Assembly: GCF_045788535.1 (NCBI RefSeq)
Contig: NZ_CP074074.1
Location: 1,302,001 to 1,366,000 of the forward strand
DNA length: 64,000 nt
Direction: 5' to 3'
From: Allotamlana fucoidanivorans
GTDB lineage: Bacteria > Bacteroidota > Bacteroidia > Flavobacteriales > Flavobacteriaceae
Shown: one piece after another, positions 43,725 to 53,210 of the stretch
Layout of the letters: each line of letters begins with the position of its first letter
Numbering within the stretch: position 1 is the first letter of the stretch
Notes under the pieces: generated by a model
What the model was told of the DNA's origin: nothing
Seen by the model: only the letters and a program-made list of their open reading frames with translations
The model's database searches: none
Made by a program: the position numbers and the translations under genes

Positions 43725-44576
43725 GTGAAAGTTTACTCAAAAAAAGAAGACATAAGAACTGTTGTTGATGCTTTAAAAGACCAAAATATAAGTTTAGGGT
43801 TGGTGCCTACTATGGGGGCTTTACATGCAGGGCATTTGCAGTTGGTAAAGACTGCTTTGGCAGAAAATGATAAAGTGGTTGTGAGTATTTTTGTGAATCC
43901 TACACAATTTAATAATTCAGAGGATTTAGAAAAGTATCCACGAGCTTTAAATGCAGATGTTTCTCTGTTAGAAGCCGTTAACAAAGATGATATTTTGGTT
44001 TATGCACCTACGGTTGAAGATATGTATGGTAGTACACTAGAGTCTCAGTCATTTGATTTTGATGGATTGGAGCATGAAATGGAAGGTAAATTTAGAGCAG
44101 GACATTTTGACGGAGTTGGCACTATAGTGAAACGCTTCTTTGATATTGTAAAACCTCATAAAGCTTATTTTGGAGAGAAAGATTTTCAGCAACTCGCTAT
44201 TATAAGAAAATTGGTTGAAAAGTATAGTATACCTATAGAAATTGTAGGGTGCAAAATTCATAGAGAAGCAGATGGTTTAGCTATGAGTTCTAGGAACGCA
44301 AGACTAAAACCAGCATACAGAGCGGCAGCGCCATTTATATATGATACACTAAAAGCTGCCAAAACTAAATTTGGCATAAAAAGTGTAGATAAAATAGTGG
44401 AATGGGTTGAAAATCAATTTAATAAAAATGAATTATTGAATTTAGAATATTTTGTGATTGCTGATGAAATGACCCTAAAGCCCATAAAACGAAAAACAAA
44501 AAACAAAGACTATAGAGCGTTTATTGCTGTATATGCAGATGATATTAGACTGATTGACAATATCGCATTAAATTAA
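43725..44576 (+). CDS. panC: Pantothenate synthetase (283 aa)
   Basis: Joins pantoate and beta-alanine with ATP. The family motifs LVPTMGALHAGHLQLV (about 27-42, HxGH class), FVNPTQFNNSEDLEKYPR, FGEKDFQQLAIIRKLV and MSSRNARL are present. Full length. The start is GTG. panD follows 13 bases later, so the two beta-alanine/pantothenate steps are adjacent. Confidence 0.97.
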   Translation: MKVYSKKEDIRTVVDALKDQNISLGLVPTMGALHAGHLQLVKTALAENDKVVVSIFVNPTQFNNSEDLEKYPRALNADVSLLEAVNKDDILVYAPTVEDMYGSTLESQSFDFDGLEHEMEGKFRAGHFDGVGTIVKRFFDIVKPHKAYFGEKDFQQLAIIRKLVEKYSIPIEIVGCKIHREADGLAMSSRNARLKPAYRAAAPFIYDTLKAAKTKFGIKSVDKIVEWVENQFNKNELLNLEYFVIADEMTLKPIKRKTKNKDYRAFIAVYADDIRLIDNIALN

Positions 44577-44577
44577 T

Positions 44578-44585
44578 TATCTTTG
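44578..44585 (+). promoter_or_regulatory. -7 box almost abutting the panD start codon
   Basis: TATCTTTG is an exact TAnnTTTG ending only 4 bases before the ATG of panD at 44590. If used, transcription would begin at or about the ATG. Confidence 0.4.
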
Positions 44586-44589
44586 CCGC

Positions 44590-44940
44590 ATGCAAATTCA
44601 AGTAGTAAAATCTAAGATTCATAGAGTTAAATGCACAGGTGCAGAACTCAATTATATAGGAAGCATTACCATTGATGAAGACTTAATGGATGCTGCCAAC
44701 ATTATACAAGGTGAAAAAGTTCAAATTGTAAATAATGATAATGGCGAACGATTAGAAACCTATTGTATCCCTGGTCCGAGAAATAGTGGAGAAATAACAC
44801 TTAATGGAGCGGCTGCAAGAAAAGTATCGGTTGGCGATACACTCATTCTAATTACATATGCTATTCTAGATATAGAAGAAGCAAAGGTGTTTAAACCTGC
44901 GCTGGTGTTTCCTGATGAGGCCACAAACTTGCTAAAATAA
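44590..44940 (+). CDS. panD: Aspartate 1-decarboxylase proenzyme (116 aa)
   Basis: Makes beta-alanine for pantothenate. The self-cleavage site is ELNYIGSITID, between Gly24 and Ser25, giving the pyruvoyl cofactor. The body (IPGPRNSGEITLNGAAARKVSVGD) is typical and full length. It is located between panC and a membrane protein gene that begins 3 bases after its stop. Confidence 0.96.
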   Translation: MQIQVVKSKIHRVKCTGAELNYIGSITIDEDLMDAANIIQGEKVQIVNNDNGERLETYCIPGPRNSGEITLNGAAARKVSVGDTLILITYAILDIEEAKVFKPALVFPDEATNLLK

Positions 44941-44943
44941 ACT

Positions 44944-45903
44944 TTGAATAGAAAGTTAAAACACACTATTAAAATTTTACTCCCATTATTATTGGGAGTT
45001 TTTTTAGTCTGGTATTCATTGTCAAAAGTATCAGTGAGTGAATTACTGGTTTATGCAAAACAGGCTGATTACACTTGGATTTTATGTGGTATGTTTTTGG
45101 GCTTGCTCAGTCATTTATCAAGAGCTTATCGGTGGCTGTTTCAATTAGAGCCTATGGGATATAAAGTAAAATTTATTAATAGTGTTATGGCGGTATTTGC
45201 TACCTATTTAATCAATTATACCATTCCTAGAGCGGGTGAAGTAGCTCGAGCATCTATATTAACAAATTATGAGAATGTACCCTTTGAAAAAGGGTTTGGA
45301 ACTATTGTAGCCGAGCGCATTGCCGATCTTATTGTAATGATCGGTATCATAACAATAACCTTATTTTTACAATTTGATTTTATTTATGCCTTTCTATTAG
45401 AAAGATTTAATCCTTTAAAAATGGTTTTACTAATCATTGGGATGGTTGCAACTATTTTTGTTTTTACACAATTTATAAAAAAGAGCAAATCGACCCTAGC
45501 ATTAAAGATAAAAACCTTTGTTAATGGTTTGATTGAGGGAGCTTTGAGTATCTTCAAAATGAAAAAAAAGTGGGCGTATATTTTTCATACATTATTCATA
45601 TGGAGTATGTATGTCCTCATGTTTTATGTCACCTCTTTTTCACTCGAAGATTTAGAAGGTATTTCAATGGGAGCTATTCTAATTGGTTTTATTTCGGCCA
45701 GTTTTAGTATTGCTGCTACTAATGGCGGTATAGGGTCATATCCCTTGGCGGTGTATGCTGCGTTTTCAATCTTTGGGATAGCTGAAGAACCAAGTATTGC
45801 GTTTGGTTGGATTATGTGGGCGTCACAAACCTTAATGATTATTGTTTTTGGAGGAATGTCACTTATTTATTTGCCCATTTATAACCGAAGAAATAAAGAG
45901 TAA
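44944..45903 (+). CDS. Flippase-like membrane protein, LPG_synthase_TM family (319 aa)
   Basis: About eight membrane helices with family landmarks SHLSRAYRWLFQLEP, YTIPRAGEVARASILTNYE and AERIADL, matching the membrane part of lysylphosphatidylglycerol synthase. There is no C-terminal aminoacyl-transfer domain, so lipid lysinylation is not implied. The start appears to be TTG at 44944. It is probably co-transcribed with panCD. Confidence 0.85.
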   Translation: MNRKLKHTIKILLPLLLGVFLVWYSLSKVSVSELLVYAKQADYTWILCGMFLGLLSHLSRAYRWLFQLEPMGYKVKFINSVMAVFATYLINYTIPRAGEVARASILTNYENVPFEKGFGTIVAERIADLIVMIGIITITLFLQFDFIYAFLLERFNPLKMVLLIIGMVATIFVFTQFIKKSKSTLALKIKTFVNGLIEGALSIFKMKKKWAYIFHTLFIWSMYVLMFYVTSFSLEDLEGISMGAILIGFISASFSIAATNGGIGSYPLAVYAAFSIFGIAEEPSIAFGWIMWASQTLMIIVFGGMSLIYLPIYNRRNKE

Positions 45904-45989
45904 TTCTTGTTTGGTCTTAACTATTCCTGTTTTGAGGCTCTTCTTTTTTTAGTACCTTGGCAGTATCAAATCATCAAACTGTGTTTCAA

Positions 45990-47138
45990 ATGAAGAACTT
46001 ACTTTTTGTTTTGTGTCTTATGCTGACACTTAATGTTACGAATGCCCAGATAAAATATGAAACGATTCAATCTTCAAAATTAGGAGAAGAAAGGCAAATC
46101 AAGATACAATTGCCAAGAGGATATGATCCGTCTGACAATAACACATATCCGTTATTTGTAGTTTTTGATGCCGATTATATGTTTGAAGCGGTTGCGGGTA
46201 ATGTAGATTATTTTTCATATTGGGAAGACATGCCTAGTGCTATTGTGGTGGGAATTAATCAAATGGGAAAACGTTATGATGATTGTATGTATTCTGAACA
46301 AAATTCATTACCTATTAAAACTGGAGCTGCCTTTTTTGAATTTATTGGTCTTGAATTGATTCCGTATATAACAAAAACCTACAAATCAGGGAGTTATAGG
46401 GTAGTCGTTGGGCATGGTGAAACAGCAAATTTTATTAATTATTACCTCTTAAAACCAAATGCTTTATTTAGTAGTTATATAGCGGTTAGTCCTAATTTAG
46501 CACCCAATATGATTGACTATTTGCCAGAAACCTTAGCTAAAGTGAATAAGCAAACATTTTACTGTTTGTCAAGCACAGTGAACGCTTCAAAATCTGTGAA
46601 AGACATGGTCAATGTACTAAATTCAGATTTAGCGGTTATAGAAAATGAAAATTTCAAGTATAGCTATACACAGTTTGATGAAGCGTCGCATTATTCTCTG
46701 CCTACTTATGCTATTCCAGGCGCTATTGAACGTATTTTCAAAGTGTATCAACCCATTTCTAAAAAGGAGTATAAAGAAGTTATTCTGGAGTTAGAAATCT
46801 CACCCGTGTTATATTTACAGGAAAAGTATGCGCAAATTTTAAATTTATATGGTATAGATAAGCAAATTCTCATTAATGATTTTAAAGCCATTGCAGCGGC
46901 CATTGAAAAAAATGAAACGTTTGAGTATTATGAAGAGCTGGGTAAAATGGCAAGAAAAGCCTATCCTAATACCATGTTAGGGGGTTATTATTTAGGACGA
47001 TTTTATGAAGAAACGGGTGATCCCAAGCGGGCTATGAGAACATATCAATCTGCCTATACTTTTGATGAGATTGCAGGAATTACAAAAGATGAAGTGCTTG
47101 AACGTGCCGAGTCTATTAAACAAGATTTTGGATATTAA
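45990..47138 (+). CDS. Exported esterase-like alpha/beta hydrolase lacking the nucleophile serine (382 aa)
   Basis: A signal peptide (MKNLLFVLCLMLTLNVTNAQ) exports it. The first 270 residues follow the esterase D/enterochelin-esterase pattern: QIKIQLPRGYDPSDNNTYPLFVVFD, MGKRYDD, and a nucleophile elbow that reads VVVGHGETANF where active members have GHSxGG. The Ser position is Gly143. A His remains in DEASHYSLP. The last 110 residues are TPR-like (GGYYLGRFYEETGDPKRAMRTYQSAY). It is probably a non-catalytic member. ATG at 45990 starts the signal peptide. Confidence 0.75.
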   Translation: MKNLLFVLCLMLTLNVTNAQIKYETIQSSKLGEERQIKIQLPRGYDPSDNNTYPLFVVFDADYMFEAVAGNVDYFSYWEDMPSAIVVGINQMGKRYDDCMYSEQNSLPIKTGAAFFEFIGLELIPYITKTYKSGSYRVVVGHGETANFINYYLLKPNALFSSYIAVSPNLAPNMIDYLPETLAKVNKQTFYCLSSTVNASKSVKDMVNVLNSDLAVIENENFKYSYTQFDEASHYSLPTYAIPGAIERIFKVYQPISKKEYKEVILELEISPVLYLQEKYAQILNLYGIDKQILINDFKAIAAAIEKNETFEYYEELGKMARKAYPNTMLGGYYLGRFYEETGDPKRAMRTYQSAYTFDEIAGITKDEVLERAESIKQDFGY

Positions 47139-48496
47139 TGGCAAAAGTAAAAACCACTTTTTTTTGTCAAAATTGCGGCACACAATATGCGCAATGGCAG
47201 GGTCAGTGCAAAGCCTGTAAAGATTGGAATACTATAGTGGAAGAGCTTGTTCAAAAGCCTGAAAAACAAGTATGGAAGTCGTCGTCATCATCTAGTAAGA
47301 GGGTAGCAGTGCCTTTAAAAATAGATCAAATTGATACTTCAAAAGAACCCAGATTAAATACGTACAATGGGGAGCTAAATCGTGTTTTGGGAGGTGGTAT
47401 TGTGCCTGGTTCTCTAACACTTTTAGGCGGAGAACCAGGTATTGGAAAAAGCACTTTAATGCTTCAAATTACGCTTGAACTTCCTTATAAAACCTTGTAT
47501 GTTTCTGGTGAAGAAAGTCAAAAACAAATAAAGATGCGTGCTGAACGTATACATCCCAAGGGGGGAAATTGCTTTATTTTAACTGAAACTAAAACACAGA
47601 ATATCTTTAAACAGATTGAAGATTTACAACCCGAAATTGTAGTGATTGATTCCATACAAACACTGCATAGCGATTATATTGAGTCGTCTTCTGGAAGTGT
47701 TTCACAAATTAAAGAATGTACAACAGAGTTGATAAAGTTTGCAAAAGAAACGGCAACACCTGTTTTGTTAATTGGTCATATTACAAAAGATGGTAGTATT
47801 GCAGGCCCAAAGATTTTGGAGCATATGGTTGATACTGTGTTACAGTTTGAAGGCGATAGAAACCATGTGTTCAGAATATTAAGAGCGCATAAAAACAGAT
47901 TTGGATCCACACATGAGCTCGGTATATATGAAATGCAGGGTTCAGGACTTAGAGAGGTTTCAAACCCTTCAGAAATATTAATTTCAAAGAAAGACGAAGA
48001 ACTTTCAGGCAATGCTATAGCGGCTACGCTTGAGGGTATGCGCCCATTAATGATTGAAGTACAGGCTTTGGTAAGTACTGCTGTTTATGGAACACCACAG
48101 CGTAGTGCTACAGGCTTTAATGCTAAACGATTAAACATGTTACTGGCGGTTTTAGAAAAAAGGGCAGGATTCAGGCTTGGTGCTAAAGATGTTTTTTTAA
48201 ATATTACAGGAGGTATTACAGTTGATGATCCTGCAATTGATTTGGCAGTTGTAGCAGCTATTCTTTCTTCTAATGAAGATGTACCTATTCAAAATGATTT
48301 TTGTTTTGCGGCCGAAGTAGGTCTTTCTGGAGAAATAAGGCCTGTGCAGCGTGTAGAGCAACGTATTCTAGAAGCTGAAAAGCTTGGGTTTTCTACCATT
48401 TTTGTTTCTAAACACAATAAGATTTCTTTAAAAACAGCTAGTATTAAAGTTCAATTAATCTCAAAAGTTGAAGATTTAATAGGTTTTGTGGTTTAG
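47138..48496 (+). CDS. radA: DNA repair protein RadA (452 aa)
   Basis: A RecA-like helicase that helps process recombination intermediates. The N-terminal zinc finger has Cys10, Cys13, Cys24 and Cys27. Walker A GGEPGIGKST is at 97-106, Walker B is in IVVIDSIQT, the RadA-specific KNRFGSTHE motif is near 252, and a Lon-like C-terminal domain follows. Its ATG overlaps the TAA of the esterase-like gene (TAATG), so translation is coupled. Confidence 0.96.
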   Translation: MAKVKTTFFCQNCGTQYAQWQGQCKACKDWNTIVEELVQKPEKQVWKSSSSSSKRVAVPLKIDQIDTSKEPRLNTYNGELNRVLGGGIVPGSLTLLGGEPGIGKSTLMLQITLELPYKTLYVSGEESQKQIKMRAERIHPKGGNCFILTETKTQNIFKQIEDLQPEIVVIDSIQTLHSDYIESSSGSVSQIKECTTELIKFAKETATPVLLIGHITKDGSIAGPKILEHMVDTVLQFEGDRNHVFRILRAHKNRFGSTHELGIYEMQGSGLREVSNPSEILISKKDEELSGNAIAATLEGMRPLMIEVQALVSTAVYGTPQRSATGFNAKRLNMLLAVLEKRAGFRLGAKDVFLNITGGITVDDPAIDLAVVAAILSSNEDVPIQNDFCFAAEVGLSGEIRPVQRVEQRILEAEKLGFSTIFVSKHNKISLKTASIKVQLISKVEDLIGFVV

Positions 48497-48509
48497 TCGA
48501 CAAAGTGCG

Positions 48510-48638
48510 TTTTATCGTTAAAAAATACATTTAAACGATTAAAAATTGGTTTTTGTCGATATTTTGTGATAATATTGTCGCTAGTTGAGCGTAAATCATT
48601 ACGCGTTATGTGACGAAAATTAGTCTTCCCTCAAGATT
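48510..48638 (+). promoter_or_regulatory. Upstream control region of the first T9SS LamG gene
   Basis: Bases 48571-48638 match 52987-53055 upstream of the paralogue. Within them 48612-48638 agrees at 26 of 27 positions (core TCTTCCCTCAAGATT). TTTTATCG occurs at 48510-48517 and a variant TTTTGTCG at 48551-48558. The block is about 120 bases before the conserved -7 box, as in the paralogue. The protein that binds here is unknown. Confidence 0.6.
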
Positions 48639-48758
48639 GGTTAAGGAAACGATTGTAGAATTGTAAATGTTTTGGTGTCTTTTTTAATCTATGTGATAGC
48701 AAATAGGTAAAAGAGGTGTTAAAATGAGCAATAAAACAATTATATTTTAATTATAAAT

Positions 48759-48766
48759 TAATTCTG
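48759..48766 (+). promoter_or_regulatory. Probable -7 box of the first T9SS LamG gene
   Basis: TAATTCTG is one base from TAnnTTTG and aligns with TAATTTTG upstream of the paralogue. Both are followed by a conserved CCCCAAA leader before the ATG. Confidence 0.45.
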
Positions 48767-48787
48767 ATTTCCCCAAATCTAGTAATT

Positions 48788-51700
48788 ATGAAAACACATG
48801 CTCCTGCTTTAGGTTTAAGGTTTTTTAATCTCTGTTTTTTTGTGCTATGCTGTTCCGTAAGCCTTTATGCGCAATATTGTACTCCCATAAATGTTGATCA
48901 TGCAAACAATAATTATATTTCTAATGTGTCAATTGGGAGTATTAATAATTCTAGTTCAGGTACTACAGGAAGTTATACTTATTATTCATCAGTTACATCG
49001 GCTGATATAAATGCGGGCGAGACCATTACAGGAACCGTTACCGTGAAACTTAACGGGTGGAATAAAAATAAAAACACCCTAATTGTTTGGATGAATTTTA
49101 ATAATTCTGATAGTGATTTTGAAGATTCGAGGGAGCGTTTTTTGTTTACTGTAGAAGATAAATCAAAAGAAGATGGCGAAAAAACCGTTGTAGTTCCTGT
49201 AGAAATAACAATTCCTGATGATGTTGAACTTGGGGCTTCTGTGATGCGCATTGGGTTTAGAACGGGTCAAAACAATAATTTTACCTCCTGTGATTATCAA
49301 TATCAGTCAGGAGAAATTGAAGATTATAATATTTCGTTTGTTGCTAGTCAAAACAGTAACATCGGATTTAATAATGGTAACTCTGCATTGAATGGCTCTT
49401 TGGTGACAGATAGTGATGGTGATGGTATTGCAGATATTACAGATCTAGATGATGATAATGACGGGATAAAAGATACTGATGAATCAGGAGGGATAGACCC
49501 TTCTGCAGATGATGATGGCGATGGGGTTTTAAATTATAAAGATTCAGATTTTTGTTCATTAGGAGCTTCAGGGATTTGTGAAGACTTAGATCAGGATGGA
49601 GATGGCATACCGAATCATTTAGATTTAGATAGTGATAATGATGGAATAACAGACGTTATTGAATCAGGTGGAACCGATGCTGACTATAATGGATTTGCTG
49701 ATGGTACCATTGGCATAACAGCCACCACTATGGGAATTCCAAGCTCTGCAAATACAGGCACGGTTCCAAGAAATACAGATGGAGATAGTAATGAAAGCGG
49801 TAGTAGGTATTTAATCTATGATTTTTTAGATATTGATTCAGATGAAGATGGTATTCCAGATAATGTTGAAGCGCAATCAACGTTAGGTTATATAGCTCCT
49901 AGTGGTGGTGTATCAACAACAGGAATAGATACAAGTTACGGATTAGGTATTGTGGTTGAAGATACAGATTATGATGGCATACCAGACTATATTGATTTAG
50001 ATTCAGATAATGACGGAAAACCAGATGAAGCTGAAAACGGACTGGCCACTCCCTCTACAAATCAAGATAAAGATGCTGATGGATTGATAAACCCGTTTGA
50101 GACTACAAATATTAATGATACGGTTTGGGATGTTAATGAAGCTATTGAAAATCCGTCCGATTTATCAATTCTTCCTGATGGTGATAACGATTTAAATACT
50201 GGTGGTGATTTAGATTATCGAGATGTTTTTGATACGAATCCTCCAATTTTGGCTACCATTGATTTTGATGGGGTTGATGATTTTATGGCTAGTGATTTGA
50301 ATATTGGAGGCAATAATCAAACAACTATAATGGCGTGGGTGAAGTTGGATGAAAATTTTTCAAATGCAGGAACGGTTGTGAGTTTTGGAGACTTAAATAT
50401 AACCGTGCAAAGCTCAAAGCAAGTCAGTTTTCAGGTGAATGGCGTGACGCTAAATATGCCAGTTTCAAATTCTTTGGTATTAAATCAGTGGGCGCATATT
50501 GGATTTGTGTATAACGGTTTAGATGCTAGCTCTAAACTACAAGTTTATCTTAATGGTGAACTGTTAAATTCTAGTAATAATGCAGCTTTGTCAGGAGGTA
50601 TAAATGCTTCAAGTAACGACTTTACAATAGGGGTAAACGCGCCTTCGATGTCATATTACTTTAAAGGAAGCATTGATGAAGTGCGTGTGTTTGATGTGGC
50701 ATTAACGGATGATCAATTACAGCAAATGGTGTATCAAGAGATTGAGAATAATTTGGGTAAGATACAGGGTAAAATCATCCCAAAAGATATAACAGATAGA
50801 GAAACAGATGCTACGGTGTCTTGGTCAAGTCTTATAGGGTATTATCCTATGACCGAAATTATTAACGCCAAAACTTCCGACTATTCCGATAATGATTTTG
50901 AAGCCATTTTGTATAACATCACCACGGTGCAAGATCAATCGGCACCTATGCCGTATGAAACTATTATGCAGGGTGATTGGAATAATAATACAACTTGGTT
51001 GTATGGAGATCTTTGGGATATTACCAATACTGTAACAAACAAAGCATGGAGTATTGTAAAAATAGCTAATAATGTTACTGCTGCACACAATGTGCAAACA
51101 TTAGGGTTAGTTATAGATGATGCTAAAACCCTAACCATACAAGGCGATAATTTGGTAGAAAATACCTGGTATTTAGAGTTGAATGGGGCGCTAGATCTTG
51201 AAGATGATTCTCAGTTAATTCAAACCATATATAGTGATTTGGTGACTGATAATGATGGCAAGGTTTTAAGGCGTCAGGAAGGTGAAGCAAGTCCTTTTAG
51301 ATACAACTATTGGGCATCGCCGGTTGGAGCCGTTGGAATTACCAGTTTAACAAATAATAACGCGGCTTTAAACAACGCTAATAACAGCTCATTCAAATTA
51401 AATACCTTAAAGGATGATGTTGGTTTGAATATGCCTTTTACGTCTAGTTATACAGGAAATGGCAGTATAAGCACCTATTGGTTGTATACATTTATAAGCG
51501 GTATTACTTACTGGGATTGGAAAAAAGTGGCACCTTCTTCTCTTATTAAACCAGGCATTGGCTACACCCAAAAAGGTACAGGAACAGCGGCGCCAAAACA
51601 ACAATATATTTTTGAAGGAAAACCTAATAATGGAACTGTTTTATTGGATGTTACAGACAAAGGAGGAGCAGGTTCAGTGCCCGATGTGTCAAAAACAGAA

Positions 51701-52843
51701 TATTTAATCGGTAATCCGTATCCATCAGCAATAGATATTCATAAATTTATTGATGATAATCAAGGGGTTATAAAAGGTGATTTGCATCTTTGGCAACAAT
51801 GGAGCGGAAATTCACATTATTTAAGTGAATATCAAGGAGGTTATGCGCAGGTAAATAAAACTGGAGCTTGTAGAGCGTATCAATTTGTAGGTTTATCTGG
51901 TGGGCACAATGGGTCGCAAGATGGAACTAAAGTACCAACAAGATACCTTCCTGTTGGTCAAGGCTTTGTTGTTGAGGTTGAAGCCGATGGTCAAATTGAG
52001 TTTAATAATAATCAGCGCATTTTTATTAAAGAAGCCGATGCTAATAGCTCCTATGATAGTGGTTCTGTGTTTTTAAAGTCTAGCGGTACTAAATCAAATG
52101 GGAAAACCTTAAAAAGCAGTGGTATGGCTAAAGAAGATTCTGAAAAGATCATGCAACGCATCCGATTAGAGTTTAATACTGTTAAGGGGCCTAAAACAAG
52201 AAGAGAATTATTGTTAGGATTTGCTCATGATGCTACTGATGGTTTTGACTATGGTTATGATGCTGAATGTTTAGAAATAAATAATAATGATATGAATTTA
52301 AGTTTGGAAGGAAAAAATATGAACATTCAAGCGTATAGTCCAATATCAGACGATAAGGTCATTCCTTTAAATTTTAAATCTTCTGGGGATAATACTTTTG
52401 AAATCAAGATGACATCGGTAGAAGGCATTCCTGATGATCAAGAGATTTTCTTGAAAGATAATGTAACAGGAGATTATTTTAATCTTATAAGCGGTGAACC
52501 CTATGGGTTTAGTTCAGATCAAGGAAAATTTAATACCAGATTTGAAATTGTTTTTCAAAGTGAACAGCACTCGCTAAGTATTGAAGAGTCTGAGGCCAAG
52601 AACAACTTTATCTATTTCAAGAATAAAACGAATACACTGTTTGTAAAAAAAATGAATGGTAATAAAATAAGAAATTTACAGTTGGTAAACATGCGTGGTC
52701 AAGTAGCTTTACAAATGCCTAATTTACCAGTAGAAGCCTTAGAAAATGGATTTCAATTTTACAACCTTTCAAGTGGTGCCTATATTGTGCAAATACGTAC
52801 TGAAAATAATGAAGTGCTTTCTAAAAAGATTATAGTAAATTAA
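48788..52843 (+). CDS. Large T9SS-secreted protein: GEVED, TSP3-like repeats, LamG, sorting domain (1351 aa)
   Basis: A signal peptide ends near residue 29 (VSLYAQ). Residues 30-185 form a GEVED-type domain (SGEIEDYNISF). About 206-480 holds Asp-rich thrombospondin type 3-like calcium repeats (DSDGDGIADITDLDDDNDG). A LamG/concanavalin-like domain lies at about 490-635 (DFDGVDDFMASDLN; GSIDEVRVFDVALTDDQL). A long beta-rich stretch is followed by a type A T9SS C-terminal sorting domain from about 1270 (LQLVNMRGQVAL ... GAYIVQIRTENNEVLSKKI). It is probably a surface adhesin or matrix protein. The C-terminal half is shared with the next gene. Confidence 0.88.
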   Translation: MKTHAPALGLRFFNLCFFVLCCSVSLYAQYCTPINVDHANNNYISNVSIGSINNSSSGTTGSYTYYSSVTSADINAGETITGTVTVKLNGWNKNKNTLIVWMNFNNSDSDFEDSRERFLFTVEDKSKEDGEKTVVVPVEITIPDDVELGASVMRIGFRTGQNNNFTSCDYQYQSGEIEDYNISFVASQNSNIGFNNGNSALNGSLVTDSDGDGIADITDLDDDNDGIKDTDESGGIDPSADDDGDGVLNYKDSDFCSLGASGICEDLDQDGDGIPNHLDLDSDNDGITDVIESGGTDADYNGFADGTIGITATTMGIPSSANTGTVPRNTDGDSNESGSRYLIYDFLDIDSDEDGIPDNVEAQSTLGYIAPSGGVSTTGIDTSYGLGIVVEDTDYDGIPDYIDLDSDNDGKPDEAENGLATPSTNQDKDADGLINPFETTNINDTVWDVNEAIENPSDLSILPDGDNDLNTGGDLDYRDVFDTNPPILATIDFDGVDDFMASDLNIGGNNQTTIMAWVKLDENFSNAGTVVSFGDLNITVQSSKQVSFQVNGVTLNMPVSNSLVLNQWAHIGFVYNGLDASSKLQVYLNGELLNSSNNAALSGGINASSNDFTIGVNAPSMSYYFKGSIDEVRVFDVALTDDQLQQMVYQEIENNLGKIQGKIIPKDITDRETDATVSWSSLIGYYPMTEIINAKTSDYSDNDFEAILYNITTVQDQSAPMPYETIMQGDWNNNTTWLYGDLWDITNTVTNKAWSIVKIANNVTAAHNVQTLGLVIDDAKTLTIQGDNLVENTWYLELNGALDLEDDSQLIQTIYSDLVTDNDGKVLRRQEGEASPFRYNYWASPVGAVGITSLTNNNAALNNANNSSFKLNTLKDDVGLNMPFTSSYTGNGSISTYWLYTFISGITYWDWKKVAPSSLIKPGIGYTQKGTGTAAPKQQYIFEGKPNNGTVLLDVTDKGGAGSVPDVSKTEYLIGNPYPSAIDIHKFIDDNQGVIKGDLHLWQQWSGNSHYLSEYQGGYAQVNKTGACRAYQFVGLSGGHNGSQDGTKVPTRYLPVGQGFVVEVEADGQIEFNNNQRIFIKEADANSSYDSGSVFLKSSGTKSNGKTLKSSGMAKEDSEKIMQRIRLEFNTVKGPKTRRELLLGFAHDATDGFDYGYDAECLEINNNDMNLSLEGKNMNIQAYSPISDDKVIPLNFKSSGDNTFEIKMTSVEGIPDDQEIFLKDNVTGDYFNLISGEPYGFSSDQGKFNTRFEIVFQSEQHSLSIEESEAKNNFIYFKNKTNTLFVKKMNGNKIRNLQLVNMRGQVALQMPNLPVEALENGFQFYNLSSGAYIVQIRTENNEVLSKKIIVN

Positions 52844-53055
52844 TTAGAGGTGTTTTTATTGAAATTCTATATACCGCTCCGCTCTTGACTGGTCTTTTTT
52901 TGCCTTATAATGACGATAAAACACATTTTATCGAACAAAAACACATTTTATCGGATTTTTATTAGTTTTTATCGGATTTTTATTTTAATATTGTCTTTAA
53001 TTGAATGTAAAACCGTACGGTTTGTTTCGACGAAAATTATTCTTCCCTCAAGATT
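52844..53055 (+). promoter_or_regulatory. Upstream control region of the second T9SS LamG gene, with phased TTTTATCG repeats
   Basis: TTTTATCG occurs at 52926-52933, 52946-52953 and 52967-52974, spaced 20 and 21 bases, two helical turns apart. The first copy also forms an inverted repeat CGATAAAA-CACA-TTTTATCG with 52914-52921. Bases 52987-53055 are the block shared with the paralogue upstream region. From 53056 to 53181 nothing else is recognised. No gene is supported in this 367-base gap. Confidence 0.6.
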
Positions 53056-53181
53056 AATTTCAAAAAGTTTGTACATATTGAAGTAAAGCTGTTCTAAGGA
53101 TTTAGAAGCCGATTTACTAACCTGCTTTCAAAAAACAATGATGCTTTTGAAAGTGTAATATATAACTAATTGATAATGAAT

Positions 53182-53189
53182 TAATTTTG
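53182..53189 (+). promoter_or_regulatory. -7 box of the second T9SS LamG gene
   Basis: TAATTTTG is an exact TAnnTTTG, 22 bases before the ATG at 53211. It aligns with the equivalent box upstream of the paralogue. Confidence 0.55.
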
Positions 53190-53210
53190 TTTACCCCAAA
53201 GCTATTAATC

